Part shown: positions 22,001 to 35,800 of the stretch, in pieces
Position numbering within the stretch: the first letter of the stretch is position 1
Layout of the letters: each line of letters starts with the position of its first letter
Origin: Cylicocyclus nassatus
Lineage: Eukaryota > Nematoda > Chromadorea > Rhabditida > Strongylidae
Assembly: GCA_958299035.1 (NCBI GenBank)
Contig: CATQJL010000112.1
Coordinates: 87,376,636-87,440,635, forward strand
Direction: 5' to 3'
DNA: 64,000 nt
Notes under the pieces: model-generated
What the model was told of the DNA's origin: nothing
Databases searched by the model: none
What the model saw: the letters and a program-made list of their open reading frames with translations, nothing else
Program-made: the position numbers and the translations under genes

Positions 22001-25000
22001 AGTTTGTTGTCATGACTTAAGTGCGTTATTTTGTTTATTTCTACTCATGAAGTACAAAATTTTTGTCCTTTCATCGAAACCCCTTCATCAAGCGGTGTGT
22101 TTGTATAAAAAACTTTTAGCACCTACAAATATTGGACTTAGATTATGCATATTGCAGTTAGTTGTGATGTAAACTGTGCAAAATCAAAAGTCGAGGGACA
22201 CGAATTCAAAATGAATGAAGAAACATTCGATCAACGATGAGACACGTTAAAAGAGAAAAAGATTGCAAACTCTGAAGGAATACTCTCGGAGAACACGAAC
22301 GAGCAGTAGATATATAGAAATACATTTGATGAACAGCGTGTGCTGCCATGTGCGTATTCTCAGTGTGACTGCAGCGGCGTACGCTGCAGTCACAGTGCTG
22401 TGGCGCAGTATGAGGGAATTCTCATGAATCTTCCTAGCTCTGATCGGCAGCCGTTCTACCGTTTGAACAGCATCCGGTCGGGTAATGGGTGCTTGTTTGT
22501 GATGGTAGTTTTCGATCAAAGAGTGGGAGAAGATAACGGCCATGGACTATGCATAAAATACAGGTATAGAATGTCGAAATCTATCTACGGTTTCATACAT
22601 ACCTGACGATGGGTAGCTATAGCTGACGATGTGTCGCTGCTAGCAGCAACGCTTCTCATACGTATCGATTGCAGCCAAGCGACGCTGCTCTAGCTGCTGC
22701 AGCCAACGCGAAACAGACCCGCTGTAGCTAGCGACGCTGCGCTGCTTCTAGCTGCTCCCTGCTGCTCCCAGCTGCTCGTGGCTGCTCCTTGCTGCTATGC
22801 GATATGAAGCTCTTTTTTGTGAGCTTTTCTCAGCTGCTCCATGCTGCTATCAGCTGATACCATTTTTTTGTGTTTTCAAAGGATTTCCAGAGTATTTGTT
22901 GCGATAAGTGAGCTATGACAATTTTGCGAGACGATTAAAAATACAAATGCATAGGTGAACAAATCAATCTGAACGAGATAAATCCGTAAAACCTTTGGAA
23001 TCAAATCAATATAAATAGAGTACGATGAACAGTCAGAGGCAGATATCTATCAAGGAAAATATTAGGATGTCGCTGGCCTACTTATACATTACGGTAGTGA
23101 ATAGACCTAGTTTAATTGTTGTCATTCAAATTAACATCTGTCAAACCTGTCAATTGCTTTAGTAAATGAAGCATCCGTGCGCTGTGTGTTTATTACAAAC
23201 AAAGTATGATAGTAATAATAGTGGGCTTTATTTCATGATTCATGATCTCCAGCGATGAGATTCACTCAATTCATTTCTCCGCCAATCTGGATCAGTGGGA
23301 GGGCTAATAATACTTCGCTCTTGTACCTAAAATGCACCCATGCCAGCAGCTTCCGGCAGCTAGAAGCAGCGTAGACAGCAGCCATTCGCCAATACCCGCT
23401 ATACCTCTATCGTCAGGTATGTATGAAGCCTAAGTCCAGTAGATTTTACGTTCAATAGCTGAGAACCCTACCACGGCGTCTATCCCATATGGGTACGCCC
23501 GCGCCCGTAGATAATTACTGAGCGTGTAATGGGAAGCCACTCGGCACAAAGCACGCCGTTGGTAGAGCTAATTACGAAACGCGCTAGTATGCTAAATGCG
23601 GAATATATTACGCCGCTGCAGCGTGGGTATGGGTACGCCGAGCCATTTTGGAACGCCGCTGGTACGCAACGAATGGCAGAGTGTCCGTTTACCCGCAAAT
23701 TTCACCGCATTTTTTAGCACCGCAAACTGTACAAAGTAGAAAATTTACTCTACTGTAAAAAAGTTTTAAACGGCGCAGTGATTAGCTCAATCTCATTAAG
23801 CATGCTTTTCAATTTTTTAATTCTGTCGCCTAGGATGCCATAATAGATTCACGACAAGCCTTGCGTGAACTGCTTACGAAAGCTGAATTCGCAGATGCAG
23901 AATGTATGCGGATTTGTGCTAGAGCTCTATTGAACTGTCTGCATCGCTTTCCAGCCGATAAAAATAGTATTTACAGGTATGGATTTTCTTATAGGGCATT
24001 TGAAATGGTGACGACGGCGCGACCGCGCGCGACACGCATACCACTTCCGAAAATTGCATTTTCTTGGTTTTCATCTTAGTCCAATGGTTTTTTGCTTACG
24101 TATGATAATATTTGGACACTGGGATTGTCTAAGCTAAACGTTGAGGTGATGCCTTCTTGTATGAGCGTTTTATGCTCCTATGGGCGCAAAGTACGCAGTA
24201 AAATCCGTTGTCACGATTTTATAAATGAACTGTACTTCTTAGTTTGTGATTTGATTTTGGCTCAGATGTTTGAGCAAAGTGGGCATGCGTCATGCCGTAT
24301 TCGTTCATGGAATGGTCAGAGAACTGCTTGGTTTGCATCTAGTTTATGATACGAGAGAACAACAGATCGATGACGTTTACTGTGAGTTTATTTTTCAGAA
24401 TGAATAACGCTCACAACGCTCACAAAAATCAGTATTGCAGATATTGCCAAACTTGTTTTAATATTAAATGCAGCAGCTAACTACGAGCCAATAGTATCCC
24501 TTCTGCCAGAATGTGTTCTTAAACACTATAGATTTCTTCGCGCTGCAGTACCTGATCTGGTACCCCCAATCAAGGTTTTACTCTGGAATGTGCTTTGTTA
24601 TGCTGATGGCAGCAAAATCGAACCTTTTAGGTTTTGGAAAAAGCTGACAGTAACTCGAACACTGCTGCGTCGTCGCCTTCCAGAGAACAAGCTGCAACTA
24701 GTGCAGATATATTGGTGAATACATATGAACGCTTACAGGAGGTTATTCGTGAGCCAACTCTTACCGACAGAAATGCTTTGCGAAGGTATATAGCAGAGTA
24801 AGTTTTGTAAAGTGCGCTTATTTCAATGTTCTGTTCTTCGACAAACGTGGTTTTCAGCGATGCTAATGCAATCAGCGCATTCAATGAGCCCCTTGCTGGT
24901 GCTGCTCAATTCATCGCAAGTCTCTGTGAAATCAGTTCTGCGCTGGAATCGCTTACGCAGATGGTTTTGAGAGGTGGTGATATTGCAGATGCTGCTAATA

Positions 25001-28000
25001 CCGTACATCAGGTATGACACCCATCAATCCAGATAACCGTGTCTATCGCATCACTGAGTGGCAGCGGCGTACCGAGGGAAGGGGGGGGGGGGGGGAGGCT
25101 TTTTGAAAAGAATTGCGAAATTTCTAATAATCACATGAGTTGAAGAGCTACTGGTTTTTTTTCAGACGTTAAAGGCTTGCTGTCTGATTCAGCGCAACAA
25201 CATGCCGCGTTATTTTTTCTAGGGGATACTTTATTAAATATTGGGTTGACACGTAAAATAATGCACATTCTTTTGCGTAAAGCGGCAAAGAAGGTATGAA
25301 AAGGTATCAAACTTATTAGTCGTTAGAGCAAAGCAAGCCCTGCATGGTGTTTGAACAGTCTTGCAAGATTGATGACGGAAAGTCAGGAATACAAGTCAGC
25401 AGTTTTCATATGCTCAAAAATCGGATCTTTGTTCAAAAAATTCTACAAACCTCCAGTCGCTCACGAAAGTTACTTGTCGCATCAGCTATGCATACTCAGG
25501 GATCCCAGCCGTGCGAACGGCCTTCCTTCAGGCGCTTGCGCACAAAAGGGCGACATAGTTCTAAAGCTACGTGCGTGCGCCGCATAGTGAATGTGCCGCT
25601 TAACCGACAGGCAATGTTAGGGGCCGCATGCTAACATCCCCGCTGGGGAGGGGATCGCAACTCAAAAGAAAGCTTCATGTTCTGAAGTTCTGGACATCTG
25701 GATTTCTTGCTGTCTATTCGTCCGCACTTTCTACTACCCTTAAAGTAAATGAAAACAATCCGAAAACTGGTTATCTAGTCCAACAGTGCTAAACATGTTT
25801 CTGATAAGAACAGATGAGTTATCAAAATATTGAGATGTTCGATAAGCCCCAACTTTTGACCTGTGGCTCATCACAGTTTTTATGACTTCGTACCAATCGT
25901 TCTCATCAGAAACATGCTTAGCACTGTTGGACTAGGGGTAGGGGAACGAAGGCCGCCAGTCTGAACCGCTTTGGCGGCCAAGTGATCCTTTTGCAGTTAG
26001 TCCGCGGAAGCAGCCCAAACTGGCGGCTTTCATTTCCCTACCCTTGGATTAGTTATTCAGTACGACTTGAGATGTTTTCATTGACTTCGAAGAAGAAATG
26101 ACTTAAATGTAAGACGGTCAGCCAGGGATCATCTGGGGATTATACAAAAAGCTGGAAAAGCGGCTTATATAACTTCTCGCTCCTGCTCAATATGTTTATT
26201 GTAAAGGATAACAAAAACACTCGCGGATGGATGGACAGAAAAAAATTCAGATATCCAGAGCCAGCATTAATTAAGCTGCGTTACCCTCCCCAGCGGAGAT
26301 GTTAATTCATGCGGCCCTTACCATGACCATTCGGCAATAGATTTGCCCATGCGAGCGGCCAGCAATGTGCCCATCCGAACGCCAGCAACACCACCGGACT
26401 TGCAGGCAGTCGCAGTGACCTTTACCTTACCATATTCATACGTTGTGAGAGCAAACTATCTTTGTGAAATACGGCGGAGTGGTCAGGCTGCCCTCAGCGT
26501 TAATAGTTAGAAGTAGCATCGATCCTTGGTATCTCGATTGAGAAGGCCCAGATGAACGCCTTTGAGGTGGGTGTATGCCAAGATGAACGATAACTGGCAA
26601 TAAGCATACCGTACTCCTGCGGTTGTCAATATGTCGCACATAAAGTCTTATTTTTTAAAGCTGTATCTAGTATGTTGCCATTTTCAATCTACTATGTTCC
26701 AAACTCGATTGAAAATGGTGTCGAACAGTAAGAATCAGGGCATACAGAGCTTTCAACGTTTTTTTTTTCCAAGTTCGAGATATCATCATAGCGTAAATAT
26801 GGAATTTGAAAAAGATTTGACACGCAGCGCATATGGCTGGCACAACCTATCGTTCATGTTGGCTCCCCCCTCCCCTCTGAGGTTAATCAAGTGGTCAGAA
26901 AGGGTGTAGTTTCGCTCCATTGGAAGTTGGATCGACGCTGCGCCCGCGACGCACCTGCGTCTCTCTCGCGCGAGTGCTCTCTGATCATTAGCTAGCCTTA
27001 ATTGAGTCACGGCCCCACCTTCCCGAAGCCAAGTCATTTTCTAGCCCTGATCTCAAACTCATTTGGGTTTTCTGGCCAAAGTACCTGGAATCCCCTTCAA
27101 CGGAACATTTTAGGTGAGAGCGCTGAAGTTAACGGTGCTTTTTTTTCTGCTATTCATGCATTGCTACTGCTGTAGCGATGCATGCAAAAGCACGGGTAGG
27201 AGAACGAACTCCTCCAGTTTCAACTGCCTCCGCGGACTACTGGCCTTGCAATGACATGCACCAATATTGCGAAAGGACCAGTTACCAGCGAAGGTGGACT
27301 AATTGGCGGAGTTCGTTCCTACCCCAAAAGCACCAGAATCATTTCGCGAACCTTTTTATGGGCAGGATGCAGAATTCTTCCTATAGCAGATGCCTTATCA
27401 CACAACCCCGCTCATTTTCGCTCTTTATTTTCTTTTACCTCAGAATTCCACGTTGACGCCCAACTCTTCTGCGTGAGCTTCCTGGCAAGTGCTCAAAATT
27501 CGCTCTTCTAGAATTTTTTGAATGGACGCGCTGAATTTCGCGGTGCCCATAACGTCCTCCTACTGATAGCTGTTGTAGCCTATGCAACAACAATTACCAA
27601 AATTTATTCCACGAAGGACGAGTGGCGTAGTGGTATGAGGTGCCGCTATGACCGGATCGAGCACAGGTTCAAACCCACCCTGGGCCAACCAAGCCCTCTA
27701 CCTTCCGGGCCGGTAAATTGGTACCAGATTAATCTGGGAGGATAAAAGCACTGACTTAGTAAACGGCTGGCCCCCGCAAGTCACTGTGATAGGCTTGCAC
27801 GCATACAATTGCCTCTTCGACGATGAAGTAGTGTGGGTTCGGCGCATGCCCGCATAAGGTATTGAAGACGCCGACTTCTTTATCCTTTATCCTTTTATTA
27901 CACGAATATTTTCATGGGCGGGGTTGCCCGAGGTCGTTTCACCCAGAATTCTTTCATAAGTAGATGCCCTGTCATACGCTTCCGCTCTTTCTCTCTCTTC

Positions 28001-31000
28001 GTTTACTACCAGAGACAGGCGTGTTGATGAGATCCGGAACTCTTTCTTACCCCTCCCCCTACTTAATCTTGCTAATTCCAATCTTTTGCGGTAATCCGCA
28101 GTAATCCGCAGTAATCCGCATCAGCGAATGTCAGGTCATCTCAAAGGATGCCAATGGACCTTAATTAGAAATTATAAGAATTATAAGTCAGAGAAATAGA
28201 CTTACAAAATGGAATATAATGCAACATTTAGACTGTAACCTGGCCAGACGCTGAATAATAATCAATAAATGAAATAAAGTGATAACTAACATAGAAAGAT
28301 AAGAAAAATTTAGGAATACGGAGCTAATCACTCCAGTCGTTATAATTAATTATTTCATAAAAATTTGTTTTCTAATGACATTTAAGAAATTCTTCTGCAA
28401 TTCATGAGTATTTAGCATAATTCCTTCATGGCTCAAAGAGCGGCTTCCCTATGTAGTACGCTTTTGTTTTGACATTTCAACTGCGACTAAGACCTCATGC
28501 CGAACGCTGCAAACGCTGGAAACGCGAGTCTTTGTGCCTGAAACACGCTGTTGCATGCTCGAAACAGCTTCGAGCAGTGTTAGATGTGCATGCGCGCTCT
28601 GCGGACCCGCACAGCTGTTTCCCGTTATTGCCGCATTTTTAAACTGCGGTTTGTCATTCTAAATTATATGATGATATCTTCTTTGCAGCTTCAGGATAAG
28701 GACATGGATTAATCAGCATCAACCTAAGAGAATTGTCAATTTTATTTGGGTATGCGAGGTGTTCTATAGCTGCATCATGGTTTTTGAAAATCATAAATTT
28801 GTTTTAACAACGTATTGGGGCTTTTTACGGGATTCGACTTCATCGAAAAAGATCCAAAATATCTCCGAGATAATCGAACAATTTGAGGGACGGTGCCCTA
28901 GACACCTGATTTTTGGTTCAAATCAAAATCGTTGTAGCAGATCTTCAACTCAGCAATCAAGCATTGGGCAAGATATTAGGTCAATCCGAAAGTTTTTTCC
29001 GTTCCGAAAGTCCGTTTTTCAGCCTATTACAGAACATGTGGAATAAATGCAGACAAACATTTTAACACTATTCGACGCAGCCTTTCTTCCCTTTTCAGGC
29101 AATCAGGTTCCTGTGCTATCTACTTTCGTGGTCACTAAGATAGTCTGTGAAATGTAGCCACGGTTCTTAGTTTTTCTTCCTAACTTATGGAAAATCTATA
29201 GCAGTCAAATAGCGTGAACAAAGAATGCAAAGCAATGTTTTGGCAACTTCAACTGGCTTCCCAACATTTCTAAATAACTTTTTCAAAAGTCTTTAATTTT
29301 GCGAAGGCGCAAAATACACAGGCTCCCCAAACACCAACAAATTCTCAGAAATTGAAACTTTCAAGAACGATTATGATTATACACTAATTTTACAAAACAA
29401 CTAAGCGCTTACCGCGTCGAAATACAAATCTCGCATTTTGCGGTAACCCACTATGGAAATGGTTAACATCAGAAAAATGAACGTGATAATTTGGAAAAGC
29501 AGCTAGAGATGAGAAAAAAGTTATAGTATTGCACTTTGTTTCCTCTATCCAGCTATCACCAAAACTCCTCCAGGAGTCCCAAACAAAGAATGTAATTGCC
29601 AAACTTGGGCATGGTAAAAACCATGGGTTTAATTCCTGCAATCATCTTAGTAATCATAATTGCGAACGTAGCTGAGCACAACTGCTGGAAAGAGGAGGAT
29701 AAGCTGCACCGAACAATTTGTGAAGGTTTTCTCATCTCTATCCCACCCTTTTTATAATCGTTTGAAAAAATCGGAAAGAACTTTCGGAACGACCTATATG
29801 CGATTCAAACATAGTAAAAAAAACTTTTTATCGTCAGTCTAAGAGGGGAAGCTTGTTTAGTCGAAGTGGCCTTTCAAAGGAGATGTATACCAAGTTGAAG
29901 GGCATAAAACGCTGAATCCAAATCTGTCTTCCTTATCTGCAGAGCGTTTATGCACGAGAAGTTGTGAGCGTTTTTGAGAGCCAAAAATTGAATGTGCATT
30001 TGGGATAAAACATTTGCTAAAGTCTTACTAGCCCTCAAATAATGCAACCAAACGTGGTATATTTTTTATTCGAGAGTATTTTTCAAATAAAGTGCTCTGA
30101 TGCTCATCGCTGCTACATTGAAGAGCAAGAAAAAGTAATACACCTTTGTCCTACTTGAACATTCAATTTTTGGCCCCAATAAGCGCTCATAACCAGGGTC
30201 AAGCGAGAGGTGTGGCACACGATCGCTGGTTATGACCCCCCCCCCCCCCTCCGATTGCTGTCTCAATAAGACCCCCCCCCCCTGAACTATATATCTAAGA
30301 TAGCATCACTTGAACGCCCTGTCACACATAACGGGCAACATATCCATAATCGGCATATCAATTAACCCCTGTAGACAAAGTTTGAGCGTATTCTAAAGAT
30401 TCGAGATACTAGGCCACCCAAGTGAAATGCTCATTTGCAACATGATAAGCTTTGTTTCAAAGATAAATTAGCTACCCGTTTTTGCGCTCAAGACAAAGCA
30501 CCACTTCTTACTTGTCCACCTTAGGAATTCCGCTTCAAAAGACCTCCAAACTGTGGAATCAGAAGCCAATTAAAATCTCGTTTCTCCTATTTTTCAGCTT
30601 TGATGGCTGTGCTTTCACCAAATACCACTCACAGGGGAAGCTTGTTTGATCGAAGTGGCATTTACAAATGAGATTTATACCATATCAAAGCGCATAAAAC
30701 GCTGATTCCAAAACTGTCTTCCTTATCTGCAGAACGTTTATGGACGAGAAGTTATGAGCGTTTTTTGGAGCCAAAAATTGAATGTGCTTTTGAATAAAAT
30801 GAGTTGTTAGAATCTTACTAGCCTTCAAATAACGTAACCAAGTGTGGTATAATTTTTATTTTAGAGCAATTTTCTAGTGAAGTGTTTTGGTGATTATCAT
30901 TGCTCCGTTGAAGAGCTAGAAAAAGTATTACGGTTATTTTTGTCACACTTGCACATTCAATTTTTGACTCCAGAAAACGCTCATAACTTCTCGTCCATAA

Positions 31001-32790
31001 ACGTTCTGCAGATACGGAAGGCAGATTTGGAATCAGCATTTTATGCTCTACAATATGGTGTACATCCCATCAAAAAAGGCCACTTCGACTAAACAAGCAT
31101 TCCTTGTAAGAACTTTTTGGAAGTAACGGAAATGCGCGTGCATTTCGGCAGAACTTTGCAATCAGCATCTTAGGGCAAGCAGCAAAAAGTTACTTGAATT
31201 TGCTCGTATATAATTGTGATTGATTTTTACAGTACTCGACATCAGTAATACACACTTCTAGATTTGATTTATAGGAACTAGTGCGTGTGCGCTGCGCAGA
31301 ATACCAATTTGCTGGTATATCGGTCCAGATGGCTTCATTTCTCGTTGAAGCAGGCATGTTTCTCAGCCTGCTGCAGTTATTGGTTGAGGCAACCTCTTCA
31401 CCGGAACGCTATCCAGCAATTGTGCTTGGTATTCGCAGTGTCATAGCAGATGCACAAAAGTAAGTTTGGGGAACTCATCGCATGCGGAGACTGGGCGCCG
31501 TTGCGGCCGACCAAAATTCTGGGTCATGGGCCCGCAAAAAATCGGGAAGCGACGCCACGCACCTCCATGCGAAATTTCGTCGCGCCCCCTCCCCAGTAGA
31601 GATCTTGGGACCGCCGCTGGATGAGATGGGTGACAATGCGCTTGATCAGAGAGACGCCGGAGCGTCCGCAGTCGCGCTCTGTCTCTGAGTGTGATGACTC
31701 GACAATACCTTCGACTTGTTTGCGATCTTGTATTTCTATTCATTGCAGTCGATGGGCCGTCATAGGGCCACCCAGTGAACAAGCATTAGCGCTTATCTCT
31801 GCTATACAAGAACCTCTCGACTGCATCCAGACCGATGGCAAGAAAATTCTTTCGGCCGCCACATTCGGACATCTCTTAGTGAATCATACGCCATCTCTCC
31901 CACAAGTATTTTCAGATATAGGAAATATCAAAACTAAGTGGGCTCAGGTGATACAAAAGTTTATAATCTATCTACACAGTGCACACAATCACTAGATCGC
32001 ATAGATAACTGAACCGAATCGCGATGTGGCATTGGAGAAGCCCCTGCGTTTTGTGGCCGGGTTGCCGTGTGGTGTTCAGCTTGTGGCGTCCCTCCACAAT
32101 CTTGAAGACGAAGACCTGCAGAGTCTTCGGGTTCAGGTACAGTCCGAATTACTATTTAGTCCAATGAGTGGAGGGGGGGGGGGAGGGATCCGTCACTGTC
32201 CATGGTGACATACATCACTTTTTGCAAAAATTCCAGACTTCAGTTTCATGTCGCAAGCAGAATTCGGAAATTTAAGCCCATCTGTTCGGTAATAACGCTG
32301 CGACTGCGTAACGATTGTTTTCGGAGGATCGACTAAGCGGTCCGAATCACGCAATAGAGTTTTCCTACCCTTTGTTCTTGTTCTGTTGTTGTTGTTTTTT
32401 TTTGCTTGACGGTATCGTTCAAACAAAATCCATTATTCCCCTCGATTATCATATACCAGTCCAAAGCGTCGCGAAGCGGATGTGTGTGAAGTGAGATGTG
32501 AGTAAATAAAACTTTTGAAGTTCTATGGTAGACCTTTCCTCGGGAGGGGGACTTTTCATACGATCGAAGACTTCGCACCTAGTCTTCGCACCTCTCAACC
32601 CGCGCAGTGAGTAAGACTTTCCACTACGGCTGGAAGAGGGGGAACGGGGGGGGGGGGGGGAGGGGGACTTTTCATGGTTCCCTGATCATCTTGACCTTTC
32701 GGCATTATGCCGGGATGCTAGTGATAGAACCACTTATCGATTACAGTGGACAGAAATCTTAATTATCGAAAATGTACAAAATATTTGTAA

Positions 32791-32825
<35 letters not shown>

Positions 32826-35800
32826 CTACAATTTTTTAATCTTCTTTTGAGCAGTATTGCAAATACTTCTATTGGGTACTTTCGGCCATCGAAGAACTTC
32901 TTTACTTGGTCTCACTTTAGCTTTGAAGGGATCATAGTAAAGGCCGCTAGGCCACAGCGCAATCATTTTCGTAAATAATTGGATAAGCTTGATAATAAAG
33001 TCCGTTCCAAGTGTCCTATTTTCTCAACCCTTATGGGGAAGTAGCACTTCCAGGTTATGCTAAAAAGCTCGCAAAAAACGATTAGATCCAAGAGCAGTGA
33101 AAAATACTGTAAGAAGGATTTGTTAGTGAAGACTTAGTTTCTGCAAAAATTTTGCTTTCAGTTTTAGCTTATTTCTACTATGATACCGAAGCGGAAGCAA
33201 AGGCAAAAAATGCAATGAGTTTGGAATTTTGAAAAATATCCCACTATGAGGTTTATGTCAGATGGATTTCACGTTTGAAATGGGGGTTGGGGTAGGGAAG
33301 ACCGGAACCTGCAACTAAAATATTATTTTTCTCGTACAGCTTTCAAATTGCTCTTTTTCTGATTTCGCTGTGCTGCGTAAGCTATTCTAGATGCTTCATT
33401 CTTTGGTATGGAGCAGCAGAGAGGAATCTGTCCAATCTTATTGAATCGTTGCCAAAAGGTCAGGTTAGTGTGGAAGCAATCGTATGAAAAGTCCCTCTAC
33501 CTACAGTATACTAGACGCCGAGGTGCGAGACTTCACACCTAACCGTAGGTGTTCACACCTCGCACCTCGGAATTGCTCATCGTATGAAAAGTCACTCACC
33601 CCTTTCCTCCTCAAAACATGGTAAGAATTATTTCGCCTGCCTATAACTTCCAAACTTTCATTAACAAAAGTTTCGACAGAATTTCAACTATCGTTCCTTC
33701 CACAGTTGCTGCTAACCTTTTACGTCTCAGACCTACCGTGTGGCTAACATGTTTGCAATGTCGGCAAGACGTGTTTGCAACATGCAACAACATGTTGGCA
33801 GAAATTTTGGCTATCAGTCCCAACGCCAACATGTTGTTGCATGTTGCAAACATTTGTTGCTGACGTTGCAAACATGTTAGGCTTGATACATACCTCGCTG
33901 CTTAGGTATGGACAAAAGCAACGAGCAGCGAAGGCAGCGCTGCTTCGGCTGATCAGCGCTGCAGTCGGCTGCTCCTTGAGTGCTAGTTGAGTGCAAAAAC
34001 CATCGACATTAACTGCGCTATCGCCAAGTTTTATAATGTCGAAAAGAGAGAATTAGCATGTTTTGAACTTAATCTGGAGTTATATTCTACTTTTATGAGG
34101 AGTTCTTCATGTTTCATTTTTCATTATTAAATTTATAATAGATAGTAGCCTCATACGAGTAAACATAAGTGGAGCATAAATGTACTGATTCCACTCGACC
34201 CTTATCAATGGCTGTCCCAGCAATACGAGAGTTTCCCTCAGGCAATGACATGATCGGAGTCCACTGGAGGCGAAATTTCATCTGACCACACCGTCAGTTC
34301 CTTAAAGGCAGCGTCCCACCAGACTGGGGGTACCTGGCTCTCGTAATGATGTAATAGTAGACCCCCTACTTGAGCGATGACTGAAGTTCGGAGCGAAAAG
34401 GGGGTCTACCAAGCCTGAAATTTGCTCCGAAAGTGGGCCGAATCCTACGGTAGGATCGGGCGAGTGCGAGGTGCACGCAAGGTAGAGACGCAGAGTTGCT
34501 GCGGGTCCCTGTACTCATGATGTGTGCGCTATACGCACTCTGGCCCTGCAAATCGATATTGCCGTATGGGCGGCGGGGCCTACCGTAAGATTCGGCCCAC
34601 TTTCGGAGCAAATTTCAGGCTTGGTAGACCCCCTTTTTCGCTCCAAACTTCAGTTATCGCTTAGGTAGGGGGTCTACTATCACATCATTACGAGAGCCAG
34701 ATACCCCCAGTCTGGTGAGACGCTGCCTTTAAACTATTGCCAATCTGTAGCTGACTTCTATTACTTCATATCTTTTCATCTTCATGGAGTATGTCTCTCC
34801 AGTTCATCTCAATGTTTTCCCATATGCGCCTCTAAAATCCTAATTTGATGGTTTTAGGTTGCATTCATGACTTGCTCATGCAAGAAAGACGGACTTTGTT
34901 TTTAAAGCGCTAATTGCAGCTTGAAAACCGGTAAAAATAGGTAGATTCAAACAAAAGCAGCTGTTTGTAGCTCGAAGCAGCTGAGACTTGATACATACCA
35001 AATATATGGCTTGATACATACCTGGCGTTGGGTGTCTATACGTAGAGATGGCAGCAACGCATTTAATGCATATTGATTGCAGTGGAGTGCCTCACGCTGC
35101 AGCAGAACGCAAAAGGTCAACGCAAAAGGTCATGTCCATACAGTCGAGTAGATCTTCCGCTCAATATAGTGTGCTTGCACTGAAGGTGAAATGCGGTAAA
35201 ATTTGCGCGTGAACAAGTAGCCACGCCAGTAATGCCAACATTTTGCGCGCGCAAATGGCCGGCGTCACGGGCATAGCTATTTCTTTACGCGCAAATTTTA
35301 CAGCATTTCACCTTCAATGCAAGCACACTATATTAAGCGGAAAATCTACTCGACTATACCTAGCGACTCATTTTTGAGCAGCGCTGCTCGTGCTGATCAG
35401 CGCTGCACTAGATCTTGCAGCTGAATTACACTCACTTTTTCTGAGCGTATCTCAGCTGCTTTGAGCTGCAAATAGCTGCTTTTCTTTAAATCCACCTATT
35501 TTTACCGGTTTTCGAGCTGCAATTAGCGCTTTGAAAACAACATCCGTCTTTCTTGCATGAGCAAGTCATGAATGCAACTTAAGACCAATTAGAAATTTAG
35601 AGGCGGATATGGGAAATTGAGATGGAGAGACATACTCCATGAAGTTGAAGAGATGTAAAGTAATCAAATCAACTACAGATTGGCAATAATTTAAATTTAA
35701 GAGACCGGCGGTCACTCGTGGTCAGATAAAACTTCGCCACCAGTGGACTCCGACCATGTTCTGCCTGAGGGACACTCTCATTATTGTTGGGACAACCATT

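Noticed and set aside
27616..27690. Functional tRNA gene
   Set aside because: Pol III boxes are present, but the 3' half does not fold as a tRNA and continues into a SINE body.
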